A DNA stretch of 64,000 bases from assembly GCF_003977595.1 (NCBI RefSeq), contig NZ_RYYR01000012.1:1-64000 (forward strand), written 5' to 3'. Every line of letters starts with the position of its first letter. The first letter of the stretch is position 1. This DNA is from Lysinibacillus antri (GTDB taxonomy: Bacteria; Bacillota; Bacilli; Bacillales_A; Planococcaceae). The translations under genes were made by a program, and so were the position numbers. This document shows positions 34,616-43,086 of this stretch, in pieces. Under the pieces are notes generated by a model, which searched no databases, had not been told where the DNA came from, and saw only the letters and a program-made list of their open reading frames with translations.

Positions 34616-35209
34616 TTATTCTTCTTCGTTATTTTCTAATTGACCAAAAATCGTCACAATTTCTTTCGCCTTTTTACGTTCAGCAGCTTTTGGAAGATCA
34701 TCAAAATACCCCAATTGAAGCATTGAAATAATTCGTTCACCTTGTTTTACACCAAGAGCTTCACGGAAAGCTGGTGCATCTAAAAAGTCTGGTGTTTTCC
34801 AACAAGCGCCAATCCCGTAATCCCAAGCAAGCAGTTGAATATTTTGAATAAAAATACTCGCAGCTGCGTAATCTTCTAATCGCTGTTTTTGTCGAACATC
34901 TTCAGGGACGATAACAAATACATATGCTCCTGGAGTAGTAAACTTTTGCATTTGCTTCTCCAATGTTTCCTCCGTTAGCTCTTTCCATTTTGGAATTGCC
35001 ATGTTTCGGAGCAGTTCATGTAAGTCAAATAATTCTTTACCACAAGCTACAACTAATCTCCAAGGTTCTCTGTTTTGATGATTTGGCGCCCATACTGCAT
35101 CATCAATGATTTGCATTAAATCTTCTCGATCTACTGGTTGGCCGTTAAATTTTTTTATTGAACGTCTTCCGATAATTGCTTCTCTTACAGATAACGATTG
35201 TTCGCTCAT
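34616..35209 (-). CDS. Nitroreductase family flavoprotein
   Basis: A 197-residue FMN-dependent oxidoreductase. RRSIKKFNGQPVDREDLMQI and WAPNHQNREPWRLVVACG are the FMN phosphate and ring contacts; IQNIQLLAWDYGIGACWKT and RIISMLQLGYFDD are typical of the second half. Enzymes of this group (YdjA/YodC-like) reduce nitroaromatics, quinones or flavin-linked substrates with NAD(P)H; the native substrate is not known. It is monocistronic. ATG start with GGGGAGACG upstream. Confidence 0.87.
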   Translation of the reverse strand: MSEQSLSVREAIIGRRSIKKFNGQPVDREDLMQIIDDAVWAPNHQNREPWRLVVACGKELFDLHELLRNMAIPKWKELTEETLEKQMQKFTTPGAYVFVIVPEDVRQKQRLEDYAAASIFIQNIQLLAWDYGIGACWKTPDFLDAPAFREALGVKQGERIISMLQLGYFDDLPKAAERKKAKEIVTIFGQLENNEEE

Positions 35210-35359
35210 TAATTACGTCTCCCCTTATTATAAACTAGACCTTTTGTAATATCTTTATCTAAATTACCTTAACACAAATTACTATGATTTAAAATACATC
35301 ATTCAATCCTACTATCTCCCACTATAATCATGACTTATTAAATATATTGATAGCGCGAA

Positions 35360-35896
35360 TTAGTTAAATACATCATCAATTTTAAAAAAATAATATTTTG
35401 TATTAGGTGTATAGGCATGGGAATTGGAATAATCATAATGACGATCTTGACTATTTACTGTGTGTGCATGAATATAAGGAACTCCATTTACTATACTTGT
35501 TACAATTGTACTATGATCGATTCGACCGTCTCCTTGAAAATCATAAAAAATAACATCCCCTATGTTCAATTCAGAGGGAGATTGCACACGTTTTGCTGTA
35601 AGTCCCGATTTTGCACTTTCCAAATACCAACGTAAGCTACTGGAAACCGTCCAACTATAACTCCATGTTTCATTAGAATAATAGCCACCTGTTCCACGAC
35701 CACTCTTCCAACCATCCGTAATCCACCATCCACGAGCACGATTCGGATAACCACTCATTGGGGCACCCCCTGCTCGTAAACATTGCGAAATAAAATTTGT
35801 ACAATCATCTTGGAAGGATGGATAATTTGGATTTCGCCCGTTCCACCAATTCCTTGCATATTGGACAGCAGCTTGTCGATTATAATACGAAGCTAT
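35360..35896 (-). CDS. Putative cell-wall amidase (Amidase_6), probable AUA start
   Basis: From the ATG at 35758 the frame gives only 132 residues and lacks the catalytic cysteine. Reading upstream in the same frame gives the missing N-terminal half of the Amidase_6 domain: YYNRQAAVQYARNWWNGRNP, then DDCTNFISQ with the nucleophile Cys, then RAGGAPMSGYP. An in-frame TAA lies just above. The only start-like codon is ATA at 35894-35896, placed seven bases after AAAGGAGG. The 178-residue protein starts exactly at the domain edge. HSTIVT supplies the catalytic His. Either AUA is used, or a recent ATG-to-ATA change has damaged the gene. No signal peptide is present, so its site of action is unclear. 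Confidence 0.72.
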   Translation of the reverse strand: MASYYNRQAAVQYARNWWNGRNPNYPSFQDDCTNFISQCLRAGGAPMSGYPNRARGWWITDGWKSGRGTGGYYSNETWSYSWTVSSSLRWYLESAKSGLTAKRVQSPSELNIGDVIFYDFQGDGRIDHSTIVTSIVNGVPYIHAHTVNSQDRHYDYSNSHAYTPNTKYYFFKIDDVFN

Positions 35897-36171
35897 ATCT
35901 AGCCCTCCTTTTTACTATCCTATGCAGTGGAAATTTTATTTTGTCAAAATTTGTACTTTTGTAACAGGTTTCTAACATTTACACAGTTCAAATTTAAGCA
36001 ACTCTATACATAATTTGGTACAATAAATCAAAGAAAGTTCGAGTATCTAAATTAATATTAAAAATATTACAAATACATAATGGGTGATATATTTTACAAT
36101 GGATTATCATATTTTACTTCCTATAGATAGAAACAAATATAGATCAGAATGTATGTGAGAGGATGTTGGCT

Positions 36172-37200
36172 TTGACGCAGCACGCTGAGAGAGAAATTGT
36201 TAATCTAACTAGGCTTTGTGACAATAAGGGGAACTTAAATCCTGAGGCAATTGGATATGCACGCAAACCGATTATAGATTCCAATTTATCTGGTCATTTC
36301 TTAAGAAAGAAAAAGTGGAATTACTGGTGTGTTTTTGGTGAAGAAATATTATTTTCTGTAACCGTTTGTCATTTTGATTATGCTGCGGTTTGTTTCATTT
36401 ATTTTTTAGAATACGAAACACAGCGTTTCTTTGAAAAGAGTGTTACAATCCCTCTTGGTATCGGTAGTAAGTTAAAAATGCCAACAAGAGTGTTAGAACC
36501 TTTAAGATTTTCAAATAATGAAGTCAACCTCCATATAACGCATCTTCAAAATCAAACGTTTTTAAATGTTACTTCAAGTAATTTTGATAATGAAGAGCTT
36601 CACGCTGAGCTGATGATCCACCATCCACAAGACGATGAATCTCTAAATGTTGTTGTCCCATGGAATCGCCAAACTTTTCAATTCACCGCGAAACACCACA
36701 CTCTACCTACTACTGGTATGGTGAAAATCGGAAATCGTACGTTTCATTTTTCTGCAGAGGATTGTTTTGCCGTTTTAGATTTTGGTCGGGGTATATGGCC
36801 ACGAGAAGCACTCTGGAATTGGGGAATGGCCTCTCAGCAAATTCGAGATAAGCGTATTGGGCTAAATTTTGGTGGGCATTGGACTGATGGAACAGGAATG
36901 ACGGAAAATGCTGTGTTTGTAAATGGGAAAATGACTAAAATCCATGAAGATGTAATTTTTTCTTATGACCGTTCTAATTTCATGAAACCATGGTACATTA
37001 CGACAAAGTTTTCTGACCAAGTGATGCTAACCTTCCATCCCTTCTTTGAACGTGTTGCCCAAACCAATGCAAAGTTAGTAAAATCGGAAGTCCATCAAAT
37101 GGTTGGTTATTACGGTGGGCAAGTCAAATTAGATGATGGCAGCACACTAACGATTCATCAAATGCTAGGCTGCATTGAAGAACACGTGGCGAAGTGGTAG
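36172..37200 (+). CDS. DUF2804 family protein
   Basis: A protein of about 342 residues matching DUF2804 as I recall it: CLDF-like AVLDFGRGIWP (about residue 200), NWGMASQQ and LNFGGHWTDGTGMTENA (about 230-246), and a C-terminal VKLDDGSTLTIHQMLG. The family looks like a lipocalin-type beta-barrel; function unknown. The TTG at 36172 is preferred because GAGAGG lies eight bases before it; the ATG at 36163 abuts that same site and cannot use it. It converges with the GDPD gene and ends in a shared terminator. Confidence 0.8.
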   Translation: MTQHAEREIVNLTRLCDNKGNLNPEAIGYARKPIIDSNLSGHFLRKKKWNYWCVFGEEILFSVTVCHFDYAAVCFIYFLEYETQRFFEKSVTIPLGIGSKLKMPTRVLEPLRFSNNEVNLHITHLQNQTFLNVTSSNFDNEELHAELMIHHPQDDESLNVVVPWNRQTFQFTAKHHTLPTTGMVKIGNRTFHFSAEDCFAVLDFGRGIWPREALWNWGMASQQIRDKRIGLNFGGHWTDGTGMTENAVFVNGKMTKIHEDVIFSYDRSNFMKPWYITTKFSDQVMLTFHPFFERVAQTNAKLVKSEVHQMVGYYGGQVKLDDGSTLTIHQMLGCIEEHVAKW

Positions 37201-37206
37201 AAAAAT

Positions 37207-37240
37207 GGGGATGCTCGCATACTGAGCATCCCACTTATTT
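37207..37240. terminator. Shared terminator between convergent genes
   Basis: GGGATGCTC (37208-37216) with GAGCATCCC (37224-37232) directly between the convergent DUF2804 and GDPD genes. Confidence 0.7.
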
Positions 37241-37957
37241 TCCCGACAAAAACGCTAACATTCTCTCCGGTTCATCGGTAAAAATAGCATCTACACCAAT
37301 ATTGAAAAGAACTTCTGCATGTTCAATTTCATTTACTGTATAGACTCTTACTATTGCTCCTTCTTGCATTGCCTCTAAAATCGGCTTGCGAACGGCTGAC
37401 GGAAGTGACACATGCAAAGATTTAGCAGGTATCGATTTTTGATAATCCGTTATATTCAATATTCCATTGGCAAATAACGCAGCATTTTCAACCATTGGAT
37501 TCAGCCGCGCAACTCGTGCTACTGCTTCATGGTCAAAGGATGATAAGATTACTTGTTCCATCATGTCAAACGATTTCACTGCTTGTAATACTAGTTTTTC
37601 TAAACCTACGTAAACAAAAATATCAGATTTCAATTCAATGTTCACTCGATAGTTCGTATTACAAAAAATCGCTAACACTTCTGATAAAGTCGGTATTTTT
37701 TCACCTGAGAACTCTTCACTAAACCAAGATCCATAATCAAATTTCCGCAATTCTTCTAGGGTCATATCCTTTACGAAACCACTACCATTGGACGTTCGAT
37801 CAATGGTTTCATCATGAATAACGACCATCTGTTGATCCTTTGTGAGATGTACATCCAACTCTACACCATATATGGGCAGATGCGCTGCAGCACGAAAAGC
37901 AGCTAACGTATTTTCAGGATATTTCGCTGAGTAACCACGGTGTGCAAAGATTTTCAT
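37235..37957 (-). CDS. Glycerophosphodiester phosphodiesterase
   Basis: A 240-residue GDPD TIM-barrel enzyme. FAHRGYSAKYPENT (residues 4-17) holds the first catalytic His and Arg-Gly; GVELDVHLTKDQQMVVIHDETIDRT (in two parts: ELDVHLTKD at about 38, VVIHDETIDRT at about 48) holds the metal ligands and second His. The end FTDEPERM is typical of the UgpQ/YqiK type. It hydrolyses glycerophosphodiesters to glycerol-3-phosphate and an alcohol. It has no signal peptide, so it is cytosolic. ATG with AAAGGGTGG upstream. Confidence 0.92.
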   Translation of the reverse strand: MKIFAHRGYSAKYPENTLAAFRAAAHLPIYGVELDVHLTKDQQMVVIHDETIDRTSNGSGFVKDMTLEELRKFDYGSWFSEEFSGEKIPTLSEVLAIFCNTNYRVNIELKSDIFVYVGLEKLVLQAVKSFDMMEQVILSSFDHEAVARVARLNPMVENAALFANGILNITDYQKSIPAKSLHVSLPSAVRKPILEAMQEGAIVRVYTVNEIEHAEVLFNIGVDAIFTDEPERMLAFLSGK

Positions 37958-37983
37958 ATAAATAAACCACCCTTTAGTAAATG

Positions 37984-38562
37984 CTAACCTTCTAAAAAAA
38001 TCCTATCCAATTCCCTTTTAATGAGTGCTTCTATTTTATCAGCATCAATTGGGACAACACCCATTAATAAATGCAATGCAAGTCCATCGATTAGAGCGTG
38101 TAAACGTATAATTTCTTCTTCTAAGTTAAGCCCCTTTTTTAATAATCCAGCATCATTCAATTGGTTTATGATGAACACTATTCCATCATGAACGGCGTCT
38201 TCCTGTAAATTTTTTTTTCGCAACTTATAGGAAACATATTCGAGCCAGACTTGCATTTCTACTATACGTTCTCCAACTGGGACGAGCTCCATTAACATAT
38301 TTAATGTTAATTGTTTTGGTGGAAGGGGCTGCTTTGTATGTTCGATAATTCGTTCTGTTACTTGTTCTTCCACAAGCTTCATGGCAAACTCCAGCAATTC
38401 TTCTTGTGTATTAAAGTAATGACGAACGGCTCCAAGTGAAAGATTCGCCTCCTTTGCAATGGAACGTACAGAAGCCCCTCCAAGTCCCTCTCGTGCAATG
38501 ACACTCCATGTTGCTTTTGCGATTAACGCTTTTCTTTCTTCATGATTCACTATTTTCGGCAT
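37984..38562 (-). CDS. TetR family repressor (BetI-like)
   Basis: A 192-residue TetR protein. The helix-turn-helix is in ASVRSIAKEANLSLGAVRHYF (two pieces: SVRSIAKEANL and GAVRHYF, about residues 30-50). The C-terminal ligand domain resembles the BetI/TetR_C_6 type with LALHLLMGVVP (about 158). It is divergent from a small membrane-protein gene, and the 100-bp gap contains two copies of AATACA-N2-TGTATT that would be its operators. It likely represses itself and the neighbour. Confidence 0.88.
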   Translation of the reverse strand: MPKIVNHEERKALIAKATWSVIAREGLGGASVRSIAKEANLSLGAVRHYFNTQEELLEFAMKLVEEQVTERIIEHTKQPLPPKQLTLNMLMELVPVGERIVEMQVWLEYVSYKLRKKNLQEDAVHDGIVFIINQLNDAGLLKKGLNLEEEIIRLHALIDGLALHLLMGVVPIDADKIEALIKRELDRIFLEG

Positions 38563-38590
38563 GAATTTATTATAGCTTAATTTTTTAAAT

Positions 38591-38604
38591 AATACAGTTG
38601 TATT
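38591..38604. promoter_or_regulatory. Probable TetR operator 1
   Basis: Dyad AATACA-GT-TGTATT between the divergent tetR and membrane-protein genes, 29 bp from the tetR start. Identical arms occur in operator 2, 40 bp away. Confidence 0.7.
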
Positions 38605-38630
38605 AATAAAAATCGCATGTTATCATTTTT

Positions 38631-38644
38631 AATACAAATGTATT
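38631..38644. promoter_or_regulatory. Probable TetR operator 2
   Basis: Dyad AATACA-AA-TGTATT, extended to TTTTAATACA on the outer side; 19 bp before the start of the divergent membrane-protein gene. Confidence 0.7.
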
Positions 38645-38662
38645 AAAATAAGGGGAACGATA

Positions 38663-39190
38663 ATGATAAAATGGATCATTGCTGCTGAAATTACCTTTTG
38701 GATTGTAATCATTGCAGGTCTTTTTGCTAGGTATATAATGAAGTGGAAAAAAACGAGTATTTTATTATTACTGCTAACTCCACTTATTGATTTAGCACTT
38801 ATTGCACTGACTGTTGTTGATTTAAAAAACGGTGCGATTGCTACTACCGCTCACGGAATTTCGGTCATTTATATTGGAGTTTCCATTGCTTACGGAAAAA
38901 CAATGATTGCATGGGCAGATGAAAAGTTCCAAACTTGGATCTTAAAAAGGCCATCAACTAAGCAAACATTATTTGGCATAGAGAAAGGCAAACACGAGTT
39001 GAAGATGTGGTTAAGACATCTTGTTTCTTTCGCTATCGGTAGTGTGATGTTTTGGGCAATCATTAGCTTTGTTGGCACGGAAAGTACTGAGGCAATACGG
39101 GGGATTTGGAAAACGTGGTCGATCGTTCTACTCATAGACGGTGCCATTAGTTTGTCCTATATTTTATTCCCAAAGAAAGCAATATCATAA
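38663..39190 (+). CDS. Four-helix integral membrane protein controlled by the TetR gene
   Basis: A 175-residue protein with about four to five membrane segments (about 4-24, 32-52, 63-80, 118-138, 148-168) and a short cytoplasmic polar part (KFQTWILKRPSTKQT). I do not recognise a functional family; it resembles small uncharacterised membrane proteins that accompany TetR genes in Bacilli. AAGGGGAACG precedes the ATG. Control by the divergent TetR via the two operators suggests a role in handling a hydrophobic or cationic compound, which is inference. Confidence 0.75.
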   Translation: MIKWIIAAEITFWIVIIAGLFARYIMKWKKTSILLLLLTPLIDLALIALTVVDLKNGAIATTAHGISVIYIGVSIAYGKTMIAWADEKFQTWILKRPSTKQTLFGIEKGKHELKMWLRHLVSFAIGSVMFWAIISFVGTESTEAIRGIWKTWSIVLLIDGAISLSYILFPKKAIS

Positions 39191-39198
39191 CACATAAA

Positions 39199-39232
39199 AG
39201 GGCATGCTTAGAAATTTCAAAACATGCCCTAT
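39199..39232. terminator. Shared terminator between convergent genes
   Basis: AGGGCATG (39199-39206) pairs with CATGCCCT (39223-39230), with A/T-rich flanks on both sides, 9 bp after the membrane protein stop. Confidence 0.65.
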
Positions 39233-39264
39233 CATAATGCAAACTTATAGAGAAACGCTTGAGA

Positions 39265-39543
39265 TCATGCGCATTCTACTGGCACTTCCTCAACAAGTCC
39301 AATAGTTTTTGCAATGGTTGTATCCTCTACTAACTTCATAATATCATTTCTAATTAACCCCTCTTCGTTTAACGTTCCCGCACATACTTTTTCTTGTACC
39401 GTTTTATCAGCAGATACCGATTCATCCGTTATGGTTGCTTGAGTTACGCAGGATGAACTATTCCAGTATTTGAAGTAAGCAAATACAAAAAGACACGGAA
39501 AATCTCCCATGCCTAAGCGTGCGATTTGATTTAATAGCCCCAA
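39265..39543 (-). CDS. Hypothetical Cys-containing small protein (uncertain)
   Basis: A possible 92-residue protein with a hydrophobic start (PCLFVFAYFKYW) and a polar remainder with SSSCVTQATITDESVSADKT and a C-terminal PVECA. A TTG start at 39543 overlaps the cupin gene end by 13 bp; an ATG at 39510 is an alternative, and neither has a good ribosome-binding site. I do not recognise it. Close coupling to a spore-type cupin suggests a coat component, but the evidence is weak. Confidence 0.4.
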   Translation of the reverse strand: MGLLNQIARLGMGDFPCLFVFAYFKYWNSSSCVTQATITDESVSADKTVQEKVCAGTLNEEGLIRNDIMKLVEDTTIAKTIGLVEEVPVECA

Positions 39544-40178
39544 TATTGTCCGAAAAACTGATAAGGGTATGCTGTATTTGGGGAGTGTTGGACATTGTAT
39601 GATTGATGATACTGTTGATTTTGATTAGGTATAGTATCCTTCATTCTGTTGCAATCTTTGTATGGACCTATATAGGTGGATGGTTTTACAGGGGCAATGG
39701 CTTGCTTCCATTGATTTTCATCAAGACAATACGTATGCGCCATAATATTTGATGGGGTAAATTTCAAAATATCAGAGCCTAAAATTACTTCTGGCGTAGG
39801 TGCATCGAAAATGGCCAATAAATGCGTATTATCAACTAAAGCCACTTCGTAATGCCACCAGCCTTGTGGTACATTCGCCACTTGTCCGGGTGTAATGGTG
39901 TAATTGAGCATTTCTTTCGTAAAAGGATTTAAAATCGATACTGTTGCACAACCGGAAATACAATAGACCAATTCAGCCGCATTTTGGTGATAGTGCGGTT
40001 CAACCACATTACCCTTACTTAAAAAAATATCCAAGAGCGACACATTCTCAAGGGTATTCAGTTGTTTTATACCTAATACGTTAATAAAGTTGTTGTTATC
40101 CTTTTTGAACAATGGACTTTTATTTAAGTCAAAAGTAAATTGCGTCGACGGAGATGTGTAATCCATAGATGAAGCCAT
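39531..40178 (-). CDS. Single-domain cupin, oxalate-decarboxylase-like, possible spore coat protein
   Basis: A 215-residue protein. Residues 50-140 form a cupin with metal site EPHYHQNAAELVYCISG (His-x-His-x4-Glu pattern) and WWHYEVAL for the third His; GQVANVPQGW is the conserved turn. This resembles one half of oxalate decarboxylases such as OxdD, a coat enzyme. The last 45 residues are rich in Asn, Gln and Tyr (NQNQQYHQSYNVQH), a low-complexity tail common in spore coat proteins. GAGGGGAAG lies upstream of the start. Enzyme activity is not certain because only one cupin is present. Confidence 0.72.
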   Translation of the reverse strand: MASSMDYTSPSTQFTFDLNKSPLFKKDNNNFINVLGIKQLNTLENVSLLDIFLSKGNVVEPHYHQNAAELVYCISGCATVSILNPFTKEMLNYTITPGQVANVPQGWWHYEVALVDNTHLLAIFDAPTPEVILGSDILKFTPSNIMAHTYCLDENQWKQAIAPVKPSTYIGPYKDCNRMKDTIPNQNQQYHQSYNVQHSPNTAYPYQFFGQYWGY

Positions 40179-40262
40179 TCATTTCTTCCCCTCTTTTTCA
40201 TTCACACAAAACATATAGGTATGTTATGTAGTGAATTGGCCCGGGGTGAACAGTTAGAAAAA

Positions 40263-40421
40263 TTAATTTTTATTCCATTTAAGATAATTTAGACTGATGA
40301 TGGCAAATACCATTAGTACAATATATTTTAAGTATCTAGCCGATGGATCGCCTACTGTAAAAGCGTAAAAGTATGTAAAAATGACCAACACGATTATGGC
40401 TCTACCTAAAAATAACCTCAT
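40263..40421 (-). CDS. Small two-helix membrane protein, 52 residues
   Basis: An open frame below usual length limits: MRLFLGRAIIVLVIFTYFYA at the start, then GDPSARYLKY, then VLMVFAIISLNYLKW and a basic end. It has two clear membrane helices joined by a short polar turn. AAGGGGGAT lies just before the ATG. It fills most of the 380-bp gap between the cupin and helD genes. I do not recognise the family; a protein of similar plan appears possible at 47279-47416. Confidence 0.55.
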   Translation of the reverse strand: MRLFLGRAIIVLVIFTYFYAFTVGDPSARYLKYIVLMVFAIISLNYLKWNKN

Positions 40422-40574
40422 ATGTATCCCCCTTCCCACGGTTGAATATCTTCAACTTATCCAAATAGTCATAGATTTACCCTTCCTATACAAAACTTCA
40501 CTTCATAACTAAAATTTAGTAAGATTATATTCTAACTTTATGTACGTACATTAGATGGATTGGAGGACCTGGAA

Positions 40575-42812
40575 ATGTCGGAACTTAAGCATGACTTCCA
40601 ACAAGAAGTGGAGCGTTTAGAGTATACGAAACAGTATATGGATGAGATCCTTGCTGCTTCTCAACGTGATTTAAAAGCAGTTCAAGATAAAATTAAGGAA
40701 TCTATGGCGAACCTTGAGTATATTGATTCTAGTGATAGCTATATCAACATTCTTACAAACTCCCGCTTTTTTGAATTAGCTCTTAACCAAAAAGAAAGTC
40801 TTGAAGCGGTGAAAAAAAAGCCTTACTTTGCTCGCATACATTTTCAACGCCATGGCGAAGCAGAGGAACTTTTGTATATTGGAAAAACGTCGCTCTTTCA
40901 TAACGAAACCTTTGAACCAATTATTGTTGATTGGCGTTCCCCTGTAGCAAACGTCTACTATGATGGGCGCCTCGGTGAAATTACATATCCAGTTCGTGAC
41001 GAAATATTTACCGGCCACCTCTACTCAAAACGTCAATATAAAATTGAAAATGGTGAACTCTTAAATTTCCAAGATGTCGATTTAACAACAAACGATGACT
41101 TATTACAGGAAGCATTATCTGGGAAAGCAGATGTTCGCTTAACAGAGATTGTCGCTACCATTCAAAAGGAGCAAAACGAAATCATCCGAGCTCATCTTCG
41201 TCAACCCATCCTTGTTCAAGGTGCTGCTGGGAGTGGAAAAACAACGATTGCCCTTCACCGAATTTCGTACTTTTTATATACGATGGGAGAAAATTTCAAC
41301 CCAGAGCAACTAATGATTTTAGCACCTAACAAGTTATTTATTGACTATATAGGTGATGTTTTACCTGAGCTTGGCGTGGAACACATTTGTCAAACGACTT
41401 ATGAAGAGTATGTCCAAAACGCTACGGGGATTAAGCTAAAGCTAACCAACTCAAACGAACGACTTGAGGAAATTGTAGAAGACGGCATTGATACACTTCC
41501 CTCCTTTAGCATACCTAAAATCAAGGGTTCCTTACTTTATCGGGATTTTTTAGATCGTTATATTAAACTACACGAACAAACACTGGCTCAACTTTTTGAT
41601 GAAGATGTTTACATTGAAAAATACAAAATCATGCGCGGTAGCCATTTAAAAAATCTATTTTTATCTGAATTTGCCTATATGCCTATTGAAAAAAGAATTG
41701 AACGCATTAAGAAAGTCGTTCAGGCTGAGGTAAAACGAAAAGCAAAATCGGTACTAGCGACATTAAATAAACGCTATGAAGATATCATTGGCAAAGCATT
41801 AAATGGATTACGGGATCCAGATAAACGAAGAGAAACGGTAACGAAATTTATCGATGAACGAGATGAACGAATACCGAAAATTAAACAAGAGGCAAAATCT
41901 GCAGCTACCACTTATATGCGGAGGTTTGAAAAGGCAAAAATTAAACCGATGTATCGGAAATTTTTAACAGACCGTGTACTTTTACGAGACCTTACACCTG
42001 AATGGACTATTGAAGAACAGGAACGGTTTATTCAATTCCATTTAAAAGAAAAATGGTCTTTAGAGGATTTAGCAGCCATTTATTATTTACATGCAAAAAT
42101 TAAAGGGGTTGCAGATCAATGGAAAATGCGTGTCGTGTTTATCGATGAGGTTCAAGATTATAGCTTATTTCAATTAGCAGCTTTAAAGATTGGTCTTGAA
42201 ACGGATATGTTCACAATGGTTGGTGATTTAGCACAAGGCATTCATAGTTATCGTTCTTTAACAGAATGGGACCCGGTACTTAATTTATTCCCGCGCGCAA
42301 ACTATTTTACATTACAAAAAAGCTACCGAACGACCATCGAAATAATGGAAGTGGCAAATAAAATATTATCAAAAATGGACGAAGCATTACCTTTAGTGGA
42401 ACCAGTTGTGCGCCATGGAAATGAACCGACTTTTGTTCAAAGTGAAACATTTAACGCTGAAATCATTGATGACATTTATAAAAAAATACAACAAAACGGT
42501 CATAAATCCATTGCTCTAATTTGCAAAACTGCAAAAGAAGCAAAAACCTATGCCGCCTCAATGAATGCAGCCGGTGTAGAGTCACAAGTGTTAAGTGAGG
42601 AATCGAACCTAAATGAGGCAAAGTTACTTATTGTTCCTAGCTATTTAGCAAAGGGACTAGAATTTGATGCCGTTATTATCGCTGCTTACGATTCTCCCTA
42701 CTACGATACACCCATTGATCGAAAGTTACTGTACGTAGCACTAACCCGCGCAATGCACGAATTATATTTAGTCGGTCCTAATAAAGGCGTATTTTTACTA
42801 GATGATAATTAA
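40575..42812 (+). CDS. helD: RNA polymerase recycling motor HelD
   Basis: A 745-residue UvrD/Rep-like SF1 ATPase. The N-terminal arm is a long coiled coil (FQQEVERLEYTKQYMDEIL) that inserts into RNA polymerase in known HelD. The P-loop is GAAGSGKTTIALHRISY (about residue 216), the Walker B region VVFIDEVQDYSLFQ (about 521), then LQKSYRTT and LLYVALTRAMHELYLVG. HelD frees stalled RNA polymerase in Firmicutes. The ATG at 40575 has GGAGG eight bases upstream; the frame start at 40560 is the ribosome-binding site itself. It ends in a bidirectional terminator. Confidence 0.93.
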   Translation: MSELKHDFQQEVERLEYTKQYMDEILAASQRDLKAVQDKIKESMANLEYIDSSDSYINILTNSRFFELALNQKESLEAVKKKPYFARIHFQRHGEAEELLYIGKTSLFHNETFEPIIVDWRSPVANVYYDGRLGEITYPVRDEIFTGHLYSKRQYKIENGELLNFQDVDLTTNDDLLQEALSGKADVRLTEIVATIQKEQNEIIRAHLRQPILVQGAAGSGKTTIALHRISYFLYTMGENFNPEQLMILAPNKLFIDYIGDVLPELGVEHICQTTYEEYVQNATGIKLKLTNSNERLEEIVEDGIDTLPSFSIPKIKGSLLYRDFLDRYIKLHEQTLAQLFDEDVYIEKYKIMRGSHLKNLFLSEFAYMPIEKRIERIKKVVQAEVKRKAKSVLATLNKRYEDIIGKALNGLRDPDKRRETVTKFIDERDERIPKIKQEAKSAATTYMRRFEKAKIKPMYRKFLTDRVLLRDLTPEWTIEEQERFIQFHLKEKWSLEDLAAIYYLHAKIKGVADQWKMRVVFIDEVQDYSLFQLAALKIGLETDMFTMVGDLAQGIHSYRSLTEWDPVLNLFPRANYFTLQKSYRTTIEIMEVANKILSKMDEALPLVEPVVRHGNEPTFVQSETFNAEIIDDIYKKIQQNGHKSIALICKTAKEAKTYAASMNAAGVESQVLSEESNLNEAKLLIVPSYLAKGLEFDAVIIAAYDSPYYDTPIDRKLLYVALTRAMHELYLVGPNKGVFLLDDN

Positions 42813-42816
42813 AAAT

Positions 42817-42853
42817 AAGCTGTTCTATGCTTTAATATGCACAGAACAGCTTT
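42817..42853. terminator. Bidirectional terminator after helD
   Basis: AAGCTGTTCT (42817-42826) with AGAACAGCTT (42843-42852), perfect 10-bp arms, 5 bp after the helD stop and touching the stop of the small minus-strand gene. Confidence 0.8.
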
Positions 42854-42989
42854 ATCTTTTGGTTGGCGGCATACGAACAAAATGACGTTTTTTTACTATC
42901 ATTTTATGAAAGATTCGAAATATACCTTTCCAGAATGACACCTTTTGTTTTGTAATTTTAGGTTGTGGTAATGCAGGAATTCTCATCAT
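42852..42989 (-). CDS. Small basic protein, 45 residues
   Basis: A short frame with a strong AAAGGAGTGAT before ATG-ATG. It encodes RIPALPQPKITKQKVSFWKG followed by IFRIFHKMIVKKRHFVRMPP, a very basic, possibly amphipathic peptide. A good terminator follows. The ribosome-binding site and terminator make it likely to be expressed, but I know of no family. Confidence 0.5.
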   Translation of the reverse strand: MMRIPALPQPKITKQKVSFWKGIFRIFHKMIVKKRHFVRMPPTKR

Positions 42990-43086
42990 ATCACTCCTTT
43001 ATTCTTATTATATTGTAGGAGTTCTAAAATTATGCACCCAATGCTAATTACCTATTATCAAATAGAAGTTTGTTAACTTGGGCTAA

